In this document: in pieces, positions 1 to 21,064 of the stretch | Layout of the letters: every line of letters begins with the position of its first letter | How positions within the stretch are numbered: the first letter of the stretch is position 1 | Source: Girardinichthys multiradiatus | Taxonomy: Eukaryota > Chordata > Actinopteri > Cyprinodontiformes > Goodeidae | Assembly (NCBI RefSeq): GCF_021462225.1 | Contig: NC_061806.1 | Location: 28,788,144-28,852,143 of the forward strand | Length of the DNA stretch: 64,000 bases | Direction: 5' to 3' | Position numbers and translations under genes: made by a program | Notes under the pieces: generated by a model | What the model saw: only the letters and a program-made list of their open reading frames with translations | What the model was told of the DNA's origin: nothing | Database searches by the model: none

Positions 1-905
1 CAGTCACATGGTATGTCCGGCTCGCGATGCTTCGAACATTACCACATGTGTCATCAACACAAGCCTCAATACGCGCTTCACAAAAACTTTCCTGACACAG
101 AAGGACCCATCACTCGTTTTGAGTTATTAGTTCAACAACTGTTAAAGGTAGATACTTGACACTTTATCAATTACATATTTAAACAGATTCGAAATGCCCA
201 AAATACGAAACTTGAGCTGTAGCTTGGCTTTAGCAATTCTGGAAAATAATATTGTCTGCAAAAGTGTTCAGAATAAAAACTTACTTTATCATTTGTCATC
301 TTATAAAAGCCTGTGAATTTACCATTAAAGCTTTAGTTTGGGCTTCTGCAGGTTTGTTTTTGATCTGATTTTAATTCAACTCAAAACTTTATGAGATTTA
401 TTTAAAACATGTACTTTACAATGCAAGAATGAAAAATATAATAAGTAATAACCCCTGAATTATGGTTAAACAGTGTGAAATATTATTGCTAAAGGTAAAA
501 AGTCCCATCTACTGAATGACCCAAACCAAACCTGGTATGTACCTTAAGTAGCCTCAGTAATAATCAGTCACTTAGCTGTGTCAGTTTTAATGAGCCTGCT
601 CCAGTTCAGCAATAGCTGCGCGTTATTACCGGTTTAGACTCAGATTTGTCTCATTTAGACACATTTGGACTGTTAGTAAAACCATCTGGAGATGTGAAAT
701 TGTCCTGACAGTTCTGGTTCTGTTTCAGTGAAGACAATTGATCCATGCATAGTTTGAGAATTGAGAGCCATTTAAACCGTACGTCTACATGGATGCAACT
801 ATTTCTTGTCACCAACTGCTCTGTGTCTGAAAGCTGTTAAACTGTCCATTAGGTTAATTTAATTCAACACCTGAGTTGTTACATTTATACACTAGCAGCA
901 TTTTG
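1..905. other. AT-rich non-coding stretch
   Basis: No open frame with conserved-looking sequence, splice-flanked exon or recognisable repeat was seen. If map7d1 begins to the left of the window, as its missing N-terminus implies, this is intron sequence of that gene, but nothing here proves it. Confidence 0.4.
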
Positions 906-909
906 TTCA

Positions 910-1640
910 TTCCAGACATGAGGATGTGGATAAATGAATGGATGAAGGACGTGGATAGATGGATGGATGACGGAGGATGTGGATAGATGGATGAAGGTGG
1001 ATGTGGATAGATGGAAGGATGAAGGAGGATGTGGATAGATAGAAGGATGAAGGAGGATGTGGATAGATGGATGGATGAAAGAGGATGTGGACAGATGGGT
1101 GGATGAAAGAGGATGTGGACAGATGGGTGGATGAAGGAGGATGTGGATAGATGAATGAAGGTGGATGTAGTTAGATGGATGGATGAAGGAGGATACGGAT
1201 AGATGGATGATGGAGGATGTAGATAGATGGATGAAGAAGGATGTAGATAGATAAATGGATGAAGGAGGATGCGGATAGATGGATGATGGAGGATGTAGAT
1301 AGATGGAGGATGTGGATAGATGGATGAAGGAAGATGTAGATAGATGGATGGATGCAGGAGGATGCGGATAGATTGATGGATGAAGGAGGATGTAGATAGA
1401 TGGATGAAGGAGGATGTAGATTAATGGATGAAGGAGGATGTAGATTAATGGATGAAGGAGGATGTAGATTAATGGATGAAGGAGGATGTAGATATATGGA
1501 TGGATGAAGGAGGATGTGGATAGATGGATGGATGAAAGAGGATGTGGACAGATGGGTGGATGAAGGAGGATGTGGATAGATGGATGAAGGTGGATGTGGA
1601 TAGATGGATGAAGGTGGATGTGGATAGATAGATGGATAAT
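910..1640. repeat. Minisatellite, about 28-bp GGATGAAGGAGGATGTGGAT-type unit
   Basis: The + strand reads as imperfect tandem copies built from GGATGAAGGAGGATGTGGAT followed by AGATGGAT, with many short indels giving units of roughly 16 to 32 bp. The complement has one open frame of about 280 codons made only of His/Pro/Ser/Ile words. That frame follows from the repeat having no stop in one phase and is not called a gene. The array probably sits in an upstream intron of map7d1. Confidence 0.9.
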
Positions 1641-1644
1641 AGGT

Positions 1645-3019
1645 AAACAGTTGATCAGCAGCTCATCCTCATTCTGCTGCATCGTGAAAGGAAGAGTAGG
1701 AGAGAAACCACTGTAGCCTAGCAACAGGAGGAAGTGAGGTTATCAGTTATAAAACATGTTGAGAGGAGCTGACTGTCATCATGTTGAAGCTGTCTCTTGA
1801 TCCTGGGTCATACTGTCCGGTTGAGTGTGAGTTGTCAGTTTAAAGGTGCCGAGCCGGTGTGTCGGCGTACAGAGGCTACAACAGAGCAATGAAGAAAATC
1901 ATCTCACTATGAAAAAACCTGTACATGTTTCTGTTTTCAGAGACAGGAACACCACAGAGATTAAATCAGCTGTTGCCCTTCTTCTCCTTGAATGTTCACG
2001 GTGTGTCCATCAGCGTTGTTCTGTCTCCTGTGGTGTCGTGGCTTTTCTGCTGCTTCACTGGACTCTGAAGAAACATTAACAGAATAAAAACTAGATGATG
2101 TTTGTGAGATGCTGGTAAAATATATACAGTTATCAGCTGAAGCTGAAGGAAGACACCATAACTAGTTCCTTAGGGTAATCTCTGAGTCCTGGTTATGTTG
2201 TGTTCAAAATACTCTCAGACCTGTAGCATATTTAACTAAATTATATTAATGTTAAAAAATTAGTCAGTCTCATAATCAATCAAAAGCTACCCAAAAACCC
2301 ATCTCACCTGTGTTATCTTGATTACACATTGGAAGAAGATTCATAAGATTTCTGTATATTTCTTAAAATGTAAAGTTTATTTAGAATGAAAACTAAAACT
2401 TCAACTTCAACTAAAATCAGAAGAGCTAATAATAAATGTATGTTAATCAGTCTAATATCTGCTCAGTAATGATTACCTCAGCTGCAGCAAGTATAAATAC
2501 TGACAAGTAAAGACAAACAAAAAACATCCTAACCAATAAAGGAACTTTTATGATTTGGGAATAAATGTTCAAAATACTAATTAAACTGCGTAAAATCTAA
2601 TAATTACCAGGAGCTTATGAAGTTCCTCCATTCTAAAGCCAATAGTTTGTCAGTTGTTCAGAAGCCTAAAGAAAAACAGATGGAACAAAGACACGGGACC
2701 AGCCTTGGTTCATCAGCTTTAGGCACCAGAACCACCACAATAGAACTGAAAAGAGTACCTTACTGGGATCACATATGAGCACTTTAACCCACACTGAACC
2801 AGTCTCTGCTCATGTGGTTCCCATCTCCATTTCTCTCGGTTTGAGAGATAGTCTGACTTCTGTTCCAACAGTGGTTCAGTATACCAAAGTCCAATTTAAA
2901 TGTCATCCTTTTAATGTTTGAAGGTTCCCCACTTTGAATATGAAGGGAAATGGGTATAAAGAAAATTACTGAATGATGTTTAACCATGTCAGAGGTGTGT
3001 AGAGGAAAAACTGGAAATA
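1645..3019. other. Non-coding stretch, nothing recognised
   Basis: Only short open frames without codon-bias support are present. No exon of the MAP7 N-terminal region, which should be rich in Arg/Glu/Lys codons, was found here. Confidence 0.4.
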
Positions 3020-3027
3020 ATGATAAC

Positions 3028-4024
3028 TAGGGGTCCACTGATTGGTCGGCCGGACAATCAATCTGCCCCCGATTTAATTACTTAATTTTGGGTGGTTGGT
3101 GTTCGGCCAATACTTGCACCTGAAACTAATCTTATCCAACGATCTTATGTACCTCCGCAAAGGTCTGAAAATCACCCACTATCCCCCTTTGCTCTGCCGT
3201 GAGAGAGGGCTAACTGATAGACCCACCCAATAAGTCACATCTGCACGTGTGCTGTTCACAACTGTTGACATGCAATTGGAACACTGAAGGTGTGTTGTGA
3301 TTTTATCAGTGTTGGGCATGTTACTTTAAAAAAGTTATTAGTTATAGTTACCTCTCCCCAAAAGTAACTGAGTTAGTAACTGAGCTACTCCACTATAAAA
3401 GTAACTAGTTAACAGGGAAAGTAACTATTGCGTTACCAGTTGAATAAAGTGGAATTACATAGACAAATAGCCTACTTACAACGAACTTTTAATATTTACT
3501 TCACATGTACATTCTTGCCTTTTACCTCAAGGAGAATAAAGTAGTGTCTGTACTTCCACTTTGATAACGCAACCTTTAATTTCAGACGTGCCATTGTTCC
3601 AGCTTACATCTGCTAGTTTGCCTGAGCAGGGCTGATGTGTGTGTATGTGGTTTGTGTGTAAACTGAACAGTGCCTGTATGAAAGCTTACTCTGCCTTAGC
3701 CAATCATCATCACTTGTCTCGCCCCTCACTCCTCCCTTCACCAAAGATGAAAAGCTAAGCTCTGGTGGCTTTGAGCCTCGACAGATGACAAGAGCTTCAA
3801 CGAGTAGCTTTATTTTATAACGCGCCCCATTTAATTGTCGGTAATGGAAACGGCGTTGTAGTTGTTAGCTCGTTATTGAAAAATGTAATGCCTATCACAG
3901 GATTTTATGACACCTGACAGTGTCCATCATAAAGAAAATCGGTATTGACCAGCATCAGAATCAGCAAGTCAGGTTTTTTTAAAGATCGATGATCGGTCAG
4001 AAAACTGCTATCGGTGCACCCTTA
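3028..4024. mobile_element. hAT-like non-autonomous DNA transposon
   Basis: The left end begins TAGGGGTCCACTGATTGG. The complement of the right end begins TAAGGGTGCACCGATAGC, an imperfect terminal inverted repeat of about 16 bp. Flanking 8-mers ATGATAAC (3020-3027) and ATGTTAAC (4025-4032) match at 7 of 8 positions, the target-site duplication length expected of hAT elements. The interior has no transposase frame. It contains a stretch rich in AGTAACT words (about 3320-3440), which I recall from fish hAT-type non-autonomous elements. Family assignment rests on the ends and the duplication, not on a protein. Confidence 0.7.
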
Positions 4025-4032
4025 ATGTTAAC

Positions 4033-12933
<8,901 letters not shown>

Positions 12934-13360
12934 GCCGTTATGGAGACACGCCCCGTCTCTCTGCTGGAGCTTGGAGATGCACGCCTCACAGACCACGGCG
13001 GCTTCTGCAACAGAGTGCCAAACAAGGAGCTGAAACATTAAACCTAAAGTTTTCTCTGTCGTCACTGCGTGTTCCAGTGCAGCATCTGTAGAGTTTTACT
13101 GACCTGTCACAGCTGAGTGGATGGTGCACCTTGGAGATGACCGACTGACTGTAACTGAGCTTAGAACAGCTGACAGTGGCTCCTATTATTCTGACCGTTG
13201 TTATGGTGTTGTTCCTGTGACCTTCAGTTGAACTTTGTGTGTGTGTTTGCTGTTTTTTGTCCTGAATTGTTGAGTTATTTAACGTCAGCATCGCCGTATG
13301 GGCCGGCCGCAGGTGTAAATGTAAAAATGGGCGGCTGCTTCCTGTTACAGGAAACCTGTG

Positions 13361-13370
13361 AATAAATAAA
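13361..13370 (+). terminator. map7d1: map7d1 polyadenylation signal
   Basis: AATAAATAAA lies about 430 bp after the map7d1 stop, in a region without further exons. It is the best candidate for the 3' end of the transcript. Confidence 0.65.
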
Positions 13371-13514
13371 GCTTTGAGGAAAAGGGACAGGTCGCTGCGT
13401 GTTTGTGTTCAGCTGAAGCTCACAGTTGGTCTCGACCTGAGGCCCACTCTGATTTTATCCTAAAGCTTTATGGATCCGGATATAAAAGCTCCTTTTTTTT
13501 TTCTTCAAGCAAGG

Positions 13515-14035
13515 GCTCATCTCATTTTATTTATGTGGCGCCGATTCACAACAAATATCTCGAGGCAGTTTACTAAGAACATCCAGTTTATATTCACAGT
13601 CACTTCAACATTAATAATTAAATGATACAGACAGATCCAGTTACACCCATACCGGCTCTATCCCAGTTCTAAAACAATGCAGCGAAGTTCCGTTTATTAT
13701 TCTGATTGGTTAAAAGTTTTCTTTCTAAGGAAACCCAGCTAGTTGCATGTGTAGCCAAATTTCCAGCAATCCCACATACTGAGCATGCATGTGGCGACAG
13801 TGGGAAGAACAACTCTCCTTTAACAGGAAGAAACCTTGAGCAGAACCACACCTAGAACCTGGCTCAGTATGAGCGGTCATCTGCCCAACCTGCTGGGGCT
13901 TTTAGAAGACCGAGCAAACAGAAGCACTGATCCAGGAGTACTTTCTATATTAGAGGGACGATAGAGTTAATAGCAGCAGTAGGTCCATTAGGGGCTTCAT
14001 CTGGGAGAGAAACGCAGCTAAACAAATGAGCTCTG
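13515..14035. repeat. Common fish interspersed repeat, copy 1
   Basis: Contains GGCGCCGATTCACAACAAAT, AAGGAAACCCAGC, TACTGAGCATGCATGTGGCG and CTCCTTTAACAGGAAGAAAC in this order. The same series of words, diverged, is found at 29235-29600 in the first thrap3 coding intron. I recall it as a common fish interspersed repeat. No coding capacity. Confidence 0.65.
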
Positions 14036-14199
14036 AGTGAATCTTGGCTCTTTGAGTCCATGTGTGAACTCCACTGCCACCATTCTGGAGAGGAAATTAA
14101 ATGATGAGCTTAGACTGGACAAACGAGTCAGCTCTGTTGTAAAATCAAGACAGTTTTGTCCAGGGAGGATTTGGAAAAGATGTATTTGGAGGTCAGACA

Positions 14200-14600
14200 G
14201 GATGCCCTCTCTCACCTTCAGCTGTTCGTCTTCTCACTACATCGCTCGGCCGAGGAAACATTGCTCTTCATTGGCTCCCTGTGTGCTACAAAATTTATTT
14301 TTAAATTATTTTATTTGTTTTTAAATGATGGCCTTGCTCCACCCTATCTCTCATTCATGGTCTCTAAGGTCAGCTGACCAGCTGTTCTATAGACGAGGCT
14401 GGCTCCTTCACTGTCTTCATTAAATCCTATTTGAGGACCTTGTGTTCAACACAGCATGAGCTGTTAGTTATTTTGTGTAAGATGTTGTGTTGTCTAACAT
14501 GGTATATCTGTTATATCTTTCACTTATTCTTCTACGTACAGCACTTTGGTCAACCGTTGTTCATTTTAAAATTTGCTTTATGAATAAATTGAACTGAGCC
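14200..14600 (+). mobile_element. LINE 3' end relic (L2/Rex-like)
   Basis: Short coding echoes such as LHWLPVCYKIYF, reconstructed across indels at about 14265-14300, and NDGLAPPYLSF (14325-14358) correspond to the C-terminal region of L2/CR1-type reverse transcriptase proteins. The segment ends in an untranslated tail with CAGCACTTTGGTCAACCGTTG and TAAATTGAA words. It is immediately followed by the Tc1 element. Confidence 0.5.
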
Positions 14601-14614
14601 AAGAGGAACATCTA

Positions 14615-16153
14615 CAGGTCCTTCTCAAAATATTAGCATATTGTGATAAAGTTCATTATTTTCCATAATGTCATGATGAAAATTTAACATTCATATATTT
14701 TAGATTCATTGCACACTAACTGAAATATTTCAGGTCTTTTATTGTCTTAATACGGATGATTGTGGCATACAGCTCATGAAAACCCAAAATTCCTATCTCA
14801 CAAAATTAGCATATTTCATCCGACCAATAAAAGAAAAGTGTTTTTAATACAAAAAACGTCAACCTTCAAATAATCATGTACAGTTATGCACTCAATACTT
14901 GGTCGGGAATCCTTTGGCAGAAATGACTGCTTCAATGCGGCGTGGCATGGAGGCAATCAGCCTGTGGCACTGCTGAGGTCTTATGGAGGCCCAGGATGCT
15001 TCGATAGCGGCCTTTAGCTCATCCAGAGTGTTGGGTCTTGAGTCTCTCAACGTTCTCTTCACAATATCCCACAGATTCTCTATGGGGTTCAGGTCAGGAG
15101 AGTTGGCAGGCCAATTGAGCACAGTGATACCATGGTCAGTAAACCATCTACCAGTGGTTTTGGCACTGTGAGCAGGTGCCAGGTCGTGCTGAAAAATGAA
15201 ATCTTCATCTCCATAAAGCTTTTCAGCAGATGGAAGCATGAAGTGCTCCAAAATCTCCTGATAGCTAGCTGCATTGACCCTGCCCTTGATAAAACACAGT
15301 GGACCAACACCAGCAGCTGACACGGCACCCCAGACCATCACTGACTGTGGGTACTTGACACTGGACTTCTGGCATTTCCTTCTCCCCAGTCTTCCTCCAG
15401 ACTCTGGCACCTTGATTTCCGAATGACATGCAGAATTTGCTTTCATCCGAAAAAAGTACTTTGGACCACTGAGCAACAGTCCAGTGCTGCTTCTCTGTAG
15501 CCCAGGTCTGGGGAATGCGGCACCTGTAGCCCATTTCCTGCACACGCCTGTGCACGGTGGCTCTGGATGTTTCTACTCCAGACTCAGTCCACTGCTTCCG
15601 CAGGTCCCCCAAGGTCTGGAATCGGCCCTTCTCCACAATCTTCCTCAGGGTCCGGTCACCTCTTCTCGTTGTGCAGCGTTTTCTGCCACACTTTTTCCTT
15701 CCCACAGACTTCCCACTGAGGTGCCTTGATACAGCACTCTGGGAACAGCCTATTCGTTCAGAAATTTCTTTCTGTGTCTTACCCTCTTGCTTGAGGGTGT
15801 CAATAGTGGCCTTCTGGACAGCAGTCAGGTCAGCAGTCTTACCCATGATTGGGGTTTTGAGTGATGAACCAGGCTGGGAGTTTTAAAGGCCTCAGGAATC
15901 TTTTGCAGGTGTTTAGAGTTAACTCGTTGATTCAGATGATGAGGTTCATAGCTCGTTTAGAGACCCTTTTAATGATATGCTAATTTTGTGAGATAGGAAT
16001 TTTGGGTTTTTATGAGCTGTATGCCAAAATCATCTGTATTAAGACAATAAAAGACCTGAAATATTTCAGTTAGTGTGCAATGAATCTAAAATATATGAAT
16101 GTTAAATTTTCATCAACTTTATCACAATATGCTAATTTTTTGAGAAGGACCTG
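14615..16153 (-). mobile_element. Tc1/mariner element with IR/DR ends
   Basis: The element is 1539 bp, bounded by CAGGTCCTTCTCAAAA and its complement, and flanked by TA on both sides (14613-14614 and 16154-16155), the Tc1/mariner target. Each end is about 200 bp and holds an outer and an inner copy of an ATTAGCATAT-type repeat (left: about 14631 and 14807; right: about 15978 and 16129), the IR/DR arrangement. The right end lacks 21 bp present in the left end (14666-14686). The transposase lies on the minus strand and is described separately. Confidence 0.93.
14892..15846 (-). pseudogene. Tc1-like transposase, frameshifted
   Basis: Two overlapping minus frames together cover a whole Tc1 transposase. 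The 5' frame, starting at 15846, has the helix-turn-helix region (KEISERIGCSQSAVSRHL), a second Arg-rich DNA-binding region and the first catalytic Asp in FSDESKF. It loses register at about 15365-15385, and the second frame takes over with VMVWGAVSAAG, the second Asp in QHDLAPAHSA and the catalytic Glu in PNSPDLNPIENLW-type sequence (here ANSPDLNPIENLW). All DDE residues remain. The break is one short indel beside a repeated GGCATTT word. The copy is probably non-autonomous because of the frameshift but is otherwise little decayed. Confidence 0.9.
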
Positions 16154-17207
16154 TAGTCCTCCAGCTGATGAGGCAATGATGTGCACCTGTCAAAACCTCC
16201 GATCTGCAGCTCCAGCGCCTCTTAGAGGTGAGAGAATGTTGAAGACAGACTGACATCAGGCAGAAGATCCAAAATCGGCAACAAATACTGATCAGTGCAT
16301 CTTTATTCAGTATTGCTTTTCAGTAATACAGCAAAAGGTTCTATCCCCCTACTAACTTTATTCTAATCTGCAGTTTTTACATTTTCTGAATTGGATTTCC
16401 TTTGGGCTAGTATTAACTTGTGTTTTTTATCCCTAATTGAATATTCTCATTCACATTGTTTTGCTTAGTAAAAAGTGCTATGACTCAGATATTGATACAG
16501 AGTGAAATCTTACTTAATTTGAGGTCTAGATTCTTTTGGATCCTTTTATCTGAGCACACAAAACTTTTTTTTTTCAAAAAGAGACAATGTTTTTAATACT
16601 ACTGATCAGATTTTTATTGTTTTTTAAAAACACCAGTTATGCGGTCTTTACTTGCTGACATTAGTTCATGGAACCTGGACAAAACATTAGTAAATTTCAT
16701 ATTTTCTAGAAATAAAGCTCAGATTTCAGAGAGCTATGAGAAACAATTTTTAAAAAAATTCATGACTATTTTGATTTTGTTTTACTTCCACAGAAACCTA
16801 AACATATGAACTTTGCTTAAAATGAATGGCACTTTAACTGAAACGGCGTCCTTGGAGTAAGTTTTTGCATTTTGTCAATAATCTAGATGGACCAGGGCTA
16901 AAAAATGAGGATGAAGAAATGGAAAAGCTCCTCCCCTAATCTATGGTAGATGATCTGTGATGCAATGGGCCAGGGCCCGGAGATTTTGAACTGAAATCTG
17001 GTTGCTTCTACCAGTGAATGGAAAACGGGCCAGCTATATCCTGACATAAATAGCCAAATTAACTCTGAAATAGATCACCAGACATAAATACAAAAATCTT
17101 TTGTGGCCATGTGGCCTCAAGGCCTAAATCCTGTAAAATAAAAACGTGTTGTTTGTTGACATAATAGAGAGCCTAAGACAATGGAAATTTAGGGAGATTA
17201 TTTGAAA

Positions 17208-17513
17208 CCAGGCTGGGAGTTTTAAAGGCCTCAGGAATCTTTTGCAGGTGTTTAGAGTTAACTCGTTGATTCAGATGATTAGGTTCATAGCTCGTTTAGA
17301 GACCCTTTTAATGATATGCTAATTTTGTGAGATAGGAATTTTGGGTTTTCATGAGCTGTATGCCAAAATCATCCATATTAAGACAATAAAAGACCTGAAA
17401 TATTTCAGTTAGTGTGCAATGAATCTAAAATATATGAATGTTAAATTTTCATCATGACATTATGGAAAATAATGAACTTTATCACAATATGCTAATATTT
17501 TGAGAAGGACCTG
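17208..17513. mobile_element. Second Tc1 end, truncated copy
   Basis: About 306 bp repeat the right-hand end of the element at 14615-16153, from CCAGGCTGGGAGTTTTAAAG to GGACCTG followed by TA. This copy keeps the 21 bp missing from the right end of the first copy, so it is an independent insertion remnant and not a local duplicate of that damaged end. No transposase remains. Confidence 0.88.
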
Positions 17514-17598
17514 TATGGGATGGAGCACACACAGTTAGTGGCAGAGGTAGCTCCTTTAATTGCTCTGTCCAGCAGAGAGACACGTGGATCATCCACAG

Positions 17599-18053
17599 CA
17601 AGGTTCTGTAACCTGCGGCTCTGGAGCCACGTCTCTTTGGACCTTCCACAGTGGCTCTGACTAACTTTGGCTAAAAATGATAAAGAACCAACTAATGTTT
17701 TTAAATCTAGATATAATAAATGCTTGTTCTAGCAGATGTTCATGGAATAATTGCATAAAAGTATCAGTAATATTCTTTTAGATCTGTTTTTTTCAATAGG
17801 TTGGAAATGATGTGCTTTACTTATTTTTACATCATTTCAACATCCCATAGAAGTAAGACGTTTTATGGTTTTCTTTATTTTAATACCTAAAACTAGAAAT
17901 AAAAGAACAAATTTCATACAGTAGATATTTATTAAAAACATTATGTTGTCTTATTTTAAAAGGTCAAGTAACATTAACAGCTCAAACAAATTTTATTTAG
18001 CTGGTCTGAAGGAAGGGATGGCTCTTTGTTTAGTTCGGAGCTGCAGAACCCTG
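17599..18053. mobile_element. Possible hAT-like MITE
   Basis: The left end is CAAGGTTCTGTAACCTGCGG. The complement of the right end is CAGGGTTCTGCAGCTCCG. Flanking 8-mers ATCCACAG and GTCCAAAG match at 6 of 8. The interior is AT-rich with GTGGCTCTGAC/GGATGGCTCTTTG words, reminiscent of hAT elements with GGCTC-rich ends. There is no open frame. Confidence 0.45.
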
Positions 18054-19259
18054 GTCCAAAGAAACAGAACATGAAGGTATTGGCAGCAGCTGATGGTTCC
18101 CAAAACGAAGGCTTCAGAATCTCTGAATTCTAAAACAAATTAAATAATTTTATTATTTGTCTGACTAAATAATAACCTTAAATTCCTTGCTTTGAGTTAT
18201 TAAAATCTTTGCCCTAAAATGAAAACATAAACGTAATTTAAGAATTTTAAGAATTTATTTTAGGACCATTTTACATCCATGTTAGTTGTCTAGTTTAAAT
18301 TTAGTTTCACTAGACCTCCAGAGGGTGGCAGCACTTTCCTAGGTGTTGATGGCTTTCTTTTCATATTCAAAGAAATACTTCAGACAACTCATTTCTGTTT
18401 ATGTTCTAAAATGTGTTCTGTCTATGTTCTCCTTCATGTGATTTTGACGTTCCTGTGATCTACTAAAGTGCTCTGGATCAATAGTTCCTGGCTTTCTGAA
18501 GGTCTTTCAGGGTGTTGGCTGTTGTGCAGAGTGTCTTGAAATAATCTAAGGAAACTGGTCCAGTGTAGAACAAAGGGAGAAAGAAAGGCCTGGATGGACT
18601 GGTGACAGACTCAGTGTTTCAGTGGAAGCTCTGTTGGATCATCAGGACAGCAGCATCTGCCAGGCCTACTTTGACTATAACAGCCACATATAAAACTGTG
18701 TGTGGTCAGGGTGGTGCAGATGACAGACATCTGTCAGCGGCCTGTTTAGTCGGGTTCAGAGTTCTCATGCTTGGTTCAGAGGCCAGATCCTGGACAGAAA
18801 CGTAGGAGGACACGTATCTTCTGTAATGATTATATGATTAGAGAGCTGGACTGCAAGGAGGACAGAGTCCAGAGAGACTAAAACACATGTTTGTGTTCTT
18901 AGAGACAAGTTGACACCGTTCCATAGTGCAGCTTGCTAGTTTTTATTGTATATTTCCAACATTAAACCTTCGTTTTGTAAGTAAGTACAAACTGAAAATG
19001 ATCGTTCCAGAAAGGAAGAGCTTCTTTTGCACTTCAGGCTGAATGAGGTTCAGTGATGGACATCTGCAAGACCTCAGATGGCCATTTAGAAACAACATGC
19101 TGACAGACCTTCTAATCTTCATCTCCCATCCTCTGCAGTCACTGCCTGATACATCATGTATCCGCAGAAGACTCAGAGGGGCTGGTTAGGACTATACCTG
19201 CAACCTCCATGATGTCTGATTTAATATAAGACAGAAAAACCTGCTGGGAAATGACAGAA

Positions 19260-19620
19260 CCAGCTGTCACTGGTTGCTATGGGGATTCCCTCCTTTTCTG
19301 ATGGAGCCCACAGCAACACTATTTTCAGCAGATGAGCAAAAACACAGACAAAACAAGCCGTGGTGTTAAAACTACAAGTCGTATCCAAGAGGTTCTTGAC
19401 CCATGAGAGTCAGAACCTTTTGGTGGCGTCTGCAGTTTCCTGTAGATCTTTCAGGTCAATCAGAACCTTCAGGTCCAGGTCCTACAGAACCATCCAGAGT
19501 TTAAATCTGCTGGGAGTGAATGAGAGTGTGGGCATGTTTTTCTGCACTCTGGGCTCTGATTGGATAGAAAACTGGACAGAAATAGACTTTTATTGGCTCT
19601 TTTAGGACAGATTAAAGGTA
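19260..19620 (+). repeat. Dispersed unclassified repeat, copy B
   Basis: Shares a long series of words with 6180-6400 (ATTCCCTC..TTTTCTGA, GGAGCCCACAGCA, GAGTCAGAACCTT) and with 49490-49640 (GAATGAGAGTGTGGGC, CTCTGATTGG). No coding potential was recognised. Copies diverge by substitutions and short indels. Confidence 0.5.
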
Positions 19621-21064
19621 ACTTTTGGGTTGAACCATAAAAAGGCAATAATGAAATATTAGAAGCACAGGAAAAACCTGGTGCTAAATAAAACTACAGT
19701 TGTAGTCTTCTATTAATCTCCAGAACTAATGATGTTAGTTTGGCTTCCTGTTGCGTCAATAAAGTGAAAAACTGTGAAACTCCTCGTTCAGGAGAAACAA
19801 AGTGAACTCTGTTGTCTCTTCATTTGCATTACTGCTGCTTTATGGAAATCTGATGATCCTATCTGGGCTCAGTGGGAGGGGGAGCATTTGCATGGTTTTC
19901 AGGAATAAAACTCTAAAGTAGTCTATTTTTAAAACCTAGAATGTGTTCTGCATTAAAACACTGAGCATACAGTTCAAAGTCTCACATCATCACTATTTTA
20001 TTTAAAACACTTTCAGAGACTGAGGTGTTTCTAAATCCACTGAGATTTAACCCAGAGGTGGTCTGACAGCAGCTTTAAAGAGGCCACGCCTAATACCCGG
20101 ACCTTCATCGAGGTTCCTCTGTCTGCCAGGTGAGTCTTCCTCCTCCCTGTCTCTACATGCAAATGTTTAAACTCTGACAAAAATTAGCTTCACAGTCCTG
20201 CAGCATGCATGCAGGCTAACAAATGCATTAAATTGGCTTCATCTGCAGTCAGCTTGAAATTAAATGTAAAAAAAAAAAAAGAAGGTTTAATTTTCCATTT
20301 CGCAAGACAAAAGAAAATAAAACTAATGAAGGTGTCTGCAGAGGCCCATAAAAACATTACTGCAAATGCTGATTCTGTAAAAAACAATACTTTTTTCCGT
20401 TCGCATTACTGCTTTAAACAATGAATGTGGATGAGATCTCATCAGTCTCTTTATTTTCATATGATCTCACTGGTTAAAGCTCCGAAGATCTGCATGTGGT
20501 TGAAGGAGAGATCAGCTGCAGTTAATTTTAACCTCGGCATGAACAACTGGCTGCAACCTGACAGAGCAGGAGGTCAACGAGGGGCTGAGGTGTCACAACT
20601 CAAGGACAGATGTTCCTCCTCTCTGTCATTTTGATCTGAAGTTGTCACCAGTCGGAACATGTAGGGAATGTTCAAAGGGAAAATGAGAGGTGGGCAGGTT
20701 AAAAAAACAAACATAAACAGGAAAGAGACCATTTTTGAGGATTTCATCTCATAATCCAGGGTCAGAAATTCAACAAATCTATGATCATCAAAGATGTTCA
20801 GAGGAGATCCAGTTTGACACTATATGTATGAAAAATGTTGATGAACTAATAAGAAAAAAAATTATTCACATAAACATTAAAGGGATCTTCACATTCCTCC
20901 TTCTGCAGAGCTGAACATCAGAAAACCATGAAGGAGTTTCAGGGAGCCTCCTCAGATGCACAGCAGTGATCTCTCGTCCCTCAGATAGTTCTTCATCCAG
21001 AACCATCATAAATCACCAGCTGACAGAACCTCGTGAAGCAGAGATTAGTTTGGAGAACCTTAGT

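Noticed and set aside
910..1640. CRISPR-like array
   Set aside because: Repeats are contiguous without unique spacers, and the window is plainly vertebrate.
885..1724. Minus-strand 279-codon frame of His/Ser/Ile/Pro words
   Set aside because: Entirely minisatellite-derived. No protein-like complexity.
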